The notes under the pieces were generated by a model. It worked only from the letters and a program-made list of their open reading frames with translations, was not told where the DNA came from and did no database searches. Shown piece after piece: positions 6,595-7,546 of a DNA stretch of 7,546 bases. Source of the DNA: an uncultured Eubacteriales bacterium (GTDB lineage: Bacteria > Bacillota > Clostridia > TANB77 > CAG-508); NCBI GenBank assembly GCA_902766085.1, contig CACXCH010000069.1, forward strand, positions 1 through 7,546, given 5' to 3'. Within the stretch, counting starts at the first letter, position 1; every line of letters starts with the position of its first letter. Position numbers and translations under genes: made by a program.

Positions 6595-7380
6595 ATGAAA
6601 AATGAGATATCATTCTCAAACAATCAAAACCAAAGTAATAACATGAAAAATGATACCGAGAAAAATGCTAACAATATGAAAAATGAAATTGAGCCAAACA
6701 CTAATAATATTAAATCAAGCAATTTCAACTATCATAACAATAACAGGCAGGAAAATACTAAAGAAACAAGAAATGATTCATCTGAAAATGCACTTATAAT
6801 GTTAGCAAAAAAAGGTAACGAGCATGCTATAAATGCACTAGTACAAAGATACAGTGACGCAGTAAATATTAAAGCCAACAAGTACTATATCAATGGTGCT
6901 GAAAAAGATGATTTAATACAAGAAGGCTATATTGGGTTATTTAAAGCTATAAAAAACTTTAAGCCAGAAGAAGAAAACTCCTTTAAAAACTTTGCTAATT
7001 TATGTATAGAAAGGCAGATAATTACTGCTGTAAAAGGCTCGAACAGACAAAAACATATTCCACTAAATTCATATATTTCATTAAACAATACCACATTTGA
7101 AAATGAAGACGGAGAACAAGAAAATTCATTAATTGACATACTATCAGCAGAAACAGTTGAAGACCCATTAGAAACAATAACTAAGAGCGAGTATTATAAA
7201 AATATAGAAACATCAATAAACAACTCATTAAGTAAATTTGAAAAACAAGTTTTAAATGAATACATCAAGGGAAAAAGCTACGTAGAGATAGCAAAAGACT
7301 TGCAATCAGACACAAAAGCAATAGATAACGCAATACAAAGAATACGAAAAAAAACAGAAAAAAATTTGAAAAATATATAA
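6595..7380 (+). CDS. sigH: RNA polymerase sigma-H factor with Asn-rich N-terminal extension
   Basis: SigH (Spo0H) is a sigma-70 family factor that directs RNA polymerase to early stationary-phase, competence or sporulation genes in Firmicutes. From about residue 65 the 261-residue product follows B. subtilis SigH closely, as recalled. Region 2 includes GAEKDDLIQEGYIGLFKAIK (DLIQEG at 106-111) and FANLCIERQIITAVK, then RQKHIPLNSYISL (from 151). Region 4 (about 215-258) is FEKQVLNEYIKGKSYVEIA with a helix-turn-helix and AIDNAIQRIRKK. About 60 extra N-terminal residues are unusual. They are rich in Asn and made of units MKNDTEKNANN, MKNEIEPNTNN and IKSSNFNYHNN after a longer first unit beginning MKNEISFSNN. 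Internal ATGs at 6643 and 6676 could serve as starts but lack ribosome binding sites, so 6595 is kept. Its own perfect promoter drives it, and a long A/T inverted repeat covers its stop codon. Confidence 0.93.
   Translation: MKNEISFSNNQNQSNNMKNDTEKNANNMKNEIEPNTNNIKSSNFNYHNNNRQENTKETRNDSSENALIMLAKKGNEHAINALVQRYSDAVNIKANKYYINGAEKDDLIQEGYIGLFKAIKNFKPEEENSFKNFANLCIERQIITAVKGSNRQKHIPLNSYISLNNTTFENEDGEQENSLIDILSAETVEDPLETITKSEYYKNIETSINNSLSKFEKQVLNEYIKGKSYVEIAKDLQSDTKAIDNAIQRIRKKTEKNLKNI
6643..6741 (+). repeat. In-frame 33-nt repeats encoding the SigH N-terminus
   Basis: Units at 6643-6675 and 6676-6708 both start ATGAAAAATGA and both end in an Asn-Asn pair. A diverged third unit (6709-6741) starts ATTAAA and keeps the 11-codon length. 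A related unit begins at the start codon (6595), but is 48 nt long. The encoded 11-residue period is [M/I]-K-[N/S]-x(6)-N-N. Confidence 0.7.
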
Positions 7381-7425
7381 ATTTTATAGAATATAATTAC
7401 TCGTAAAATTTTATATTTTTCAAAT
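7364..7425 (+). terminator. A/T-rich inverted repeat at the end of sigH, probable terminator
   Basis: The left arm (7364-7386) pairs with the right arm (7404-7425) over 22 base pairs, with a single bulged T (7378) and a 17-nt loop. The outer 14 pairs (ATTTGAAAAATATA with its complement) and inner 8 (AAATTTTA with TAAAATTT) are perfect. Only one pair is G-C. The left arm contains the last codons and stop of sigH, and the right arm holds a run of five T (7416-7420). Position suggests termination of sigH before the tRNA, working in either direction. The lack of G-C pairs and of a T-run after the stem makes it atypical. Confidence 0.55.
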
Positions 7426-7426
7426 G

Positions 7427-7456
7427 TTGTAAATAACTAATCTAATTTAATGTAAT
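7427..7456 (+). promoter_or_regulatory. Candidate promoter of the tRNA-Thr gene
   Basis: TTGTAA (7427-7432, four of six consensus bases) and TGTAAT (7451-7456, five of six) are 18 nt apart. The predicted start falls near 7463, about eight bases before the mature tRNA end. The spacing is plausible and the match moderate. The -35 box lies just past the sigH inverted repeat. Confidence 0.4.
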
Positions 7457-7470
7457 GCAAAAGTATAAAT

Positions 7471-7546
7471 GCCTACATAGCTCAGTCGGTAGAGTGCAGC
7501 CTTGGTAAGGCTGAGGTCACGGGTCCGATTCCCGTTGTAGGCTCCA
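7471..7546 (+). tRNA. tRNA-Thr (anticodon GGT)
   Basis: A complete cloverleaf is visible. The acceptor stem GCCTACA (7471-7477) pairs with TGTAGGC (7536-7542). The D-arm GCTC/GAGT has one G.T pair. The anticodon stem CAGCC/GGCTG encloses the loop TTGGTAA, giving anticodon GGT at positions 34-36, which reads ACC and ACU threonine codons. The variable loop is five bases. The T-stem ACGGG/CCCGT encloses TCCGATT. The discriminator is T and the CCA end is encoded. The T-loop has C where T55 (pseudouridine) is nearly always found. A tRNA gene next to sigH is a familiar arrangement in clostridia, often leading on to translation genes that lie beyond this window. Confidence 0.97.

Noticed and set aside
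6558..6605. 15-codon upstream open frame overlapping the sigH start
   Set aside because: Its ATG lies upstream of the expected transcription start (about 6563), so it would not be on the sigH message.

Overview
The window reads as chromosomal DNA from a very AT-rich, low-GC member of the Firmicutes, most likely of the Clostridia. The grounds are the A/T-dominated codon use, strong GAAAGGA/AAAGGAG ribosome binding sites, and a clear SigH (Spo0H)-type sigma factor upstream of a tRNA gene. No species can be named from the sequence alone. All genes lie on the + strand. Nothing in it resembles an insertion sequence, a CRISPR array or a prophage.

Region 1 (1-5519) looks like a housekeeping operon. 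A UPF0182-family membrane protein comes first; its start overlaps the stop of what may be an upstream gene (TAATG). It is followed by pgsA (phosphatidylglycerophosphate synthase) and ligA (NAD-dependent DNA ligase), with gaps of 88 and 44 nt and no obvious terminator. The UPF0182 gene ends inside a perfectly phased 3 x 37-bp tandem repeat. Because 37 is not a multiple of 3, each copy reads, in a successive frame, the same C-terminal peptide followed by its own stop codon. This looks like a recent duplication of the gene's end.

Region 2 (5520-6594) is accessory in character. It has loosely spaced noncoding stretches, an unrecognised 78-residue protein, and a 137-residue protein built from DUF4116-like 25-residue repeats. 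A TTAAACTCAA motif recurs in the leaders of both genes. Many clostridia carry gatCAB after ligA (general recollection), and those genes are absent here.

Region 3 (6495-7546) holds sigH behind a perfect-consensus sigma-A promoter (TTGACA, 17 nt, TATAAT). SigH carries an unusual Asn-rich N-terminal extension of about 60 residues built from 11-residue repeats. The gene ends in a long, nearly pure A/T inverted repeat that includes its stop codon. A complete tRNA-Thr(GGT) with encoded CCA closes the window; its T-loop has C at position 55 instead of the near-universal T.

No clear new multi-gene system is visible. The most distinctive observations are the self-terminating 37-bp repeat, the repeat-built SigH extension, the two-gene island between ligA and sigH, and the odd tRNA T-loop.
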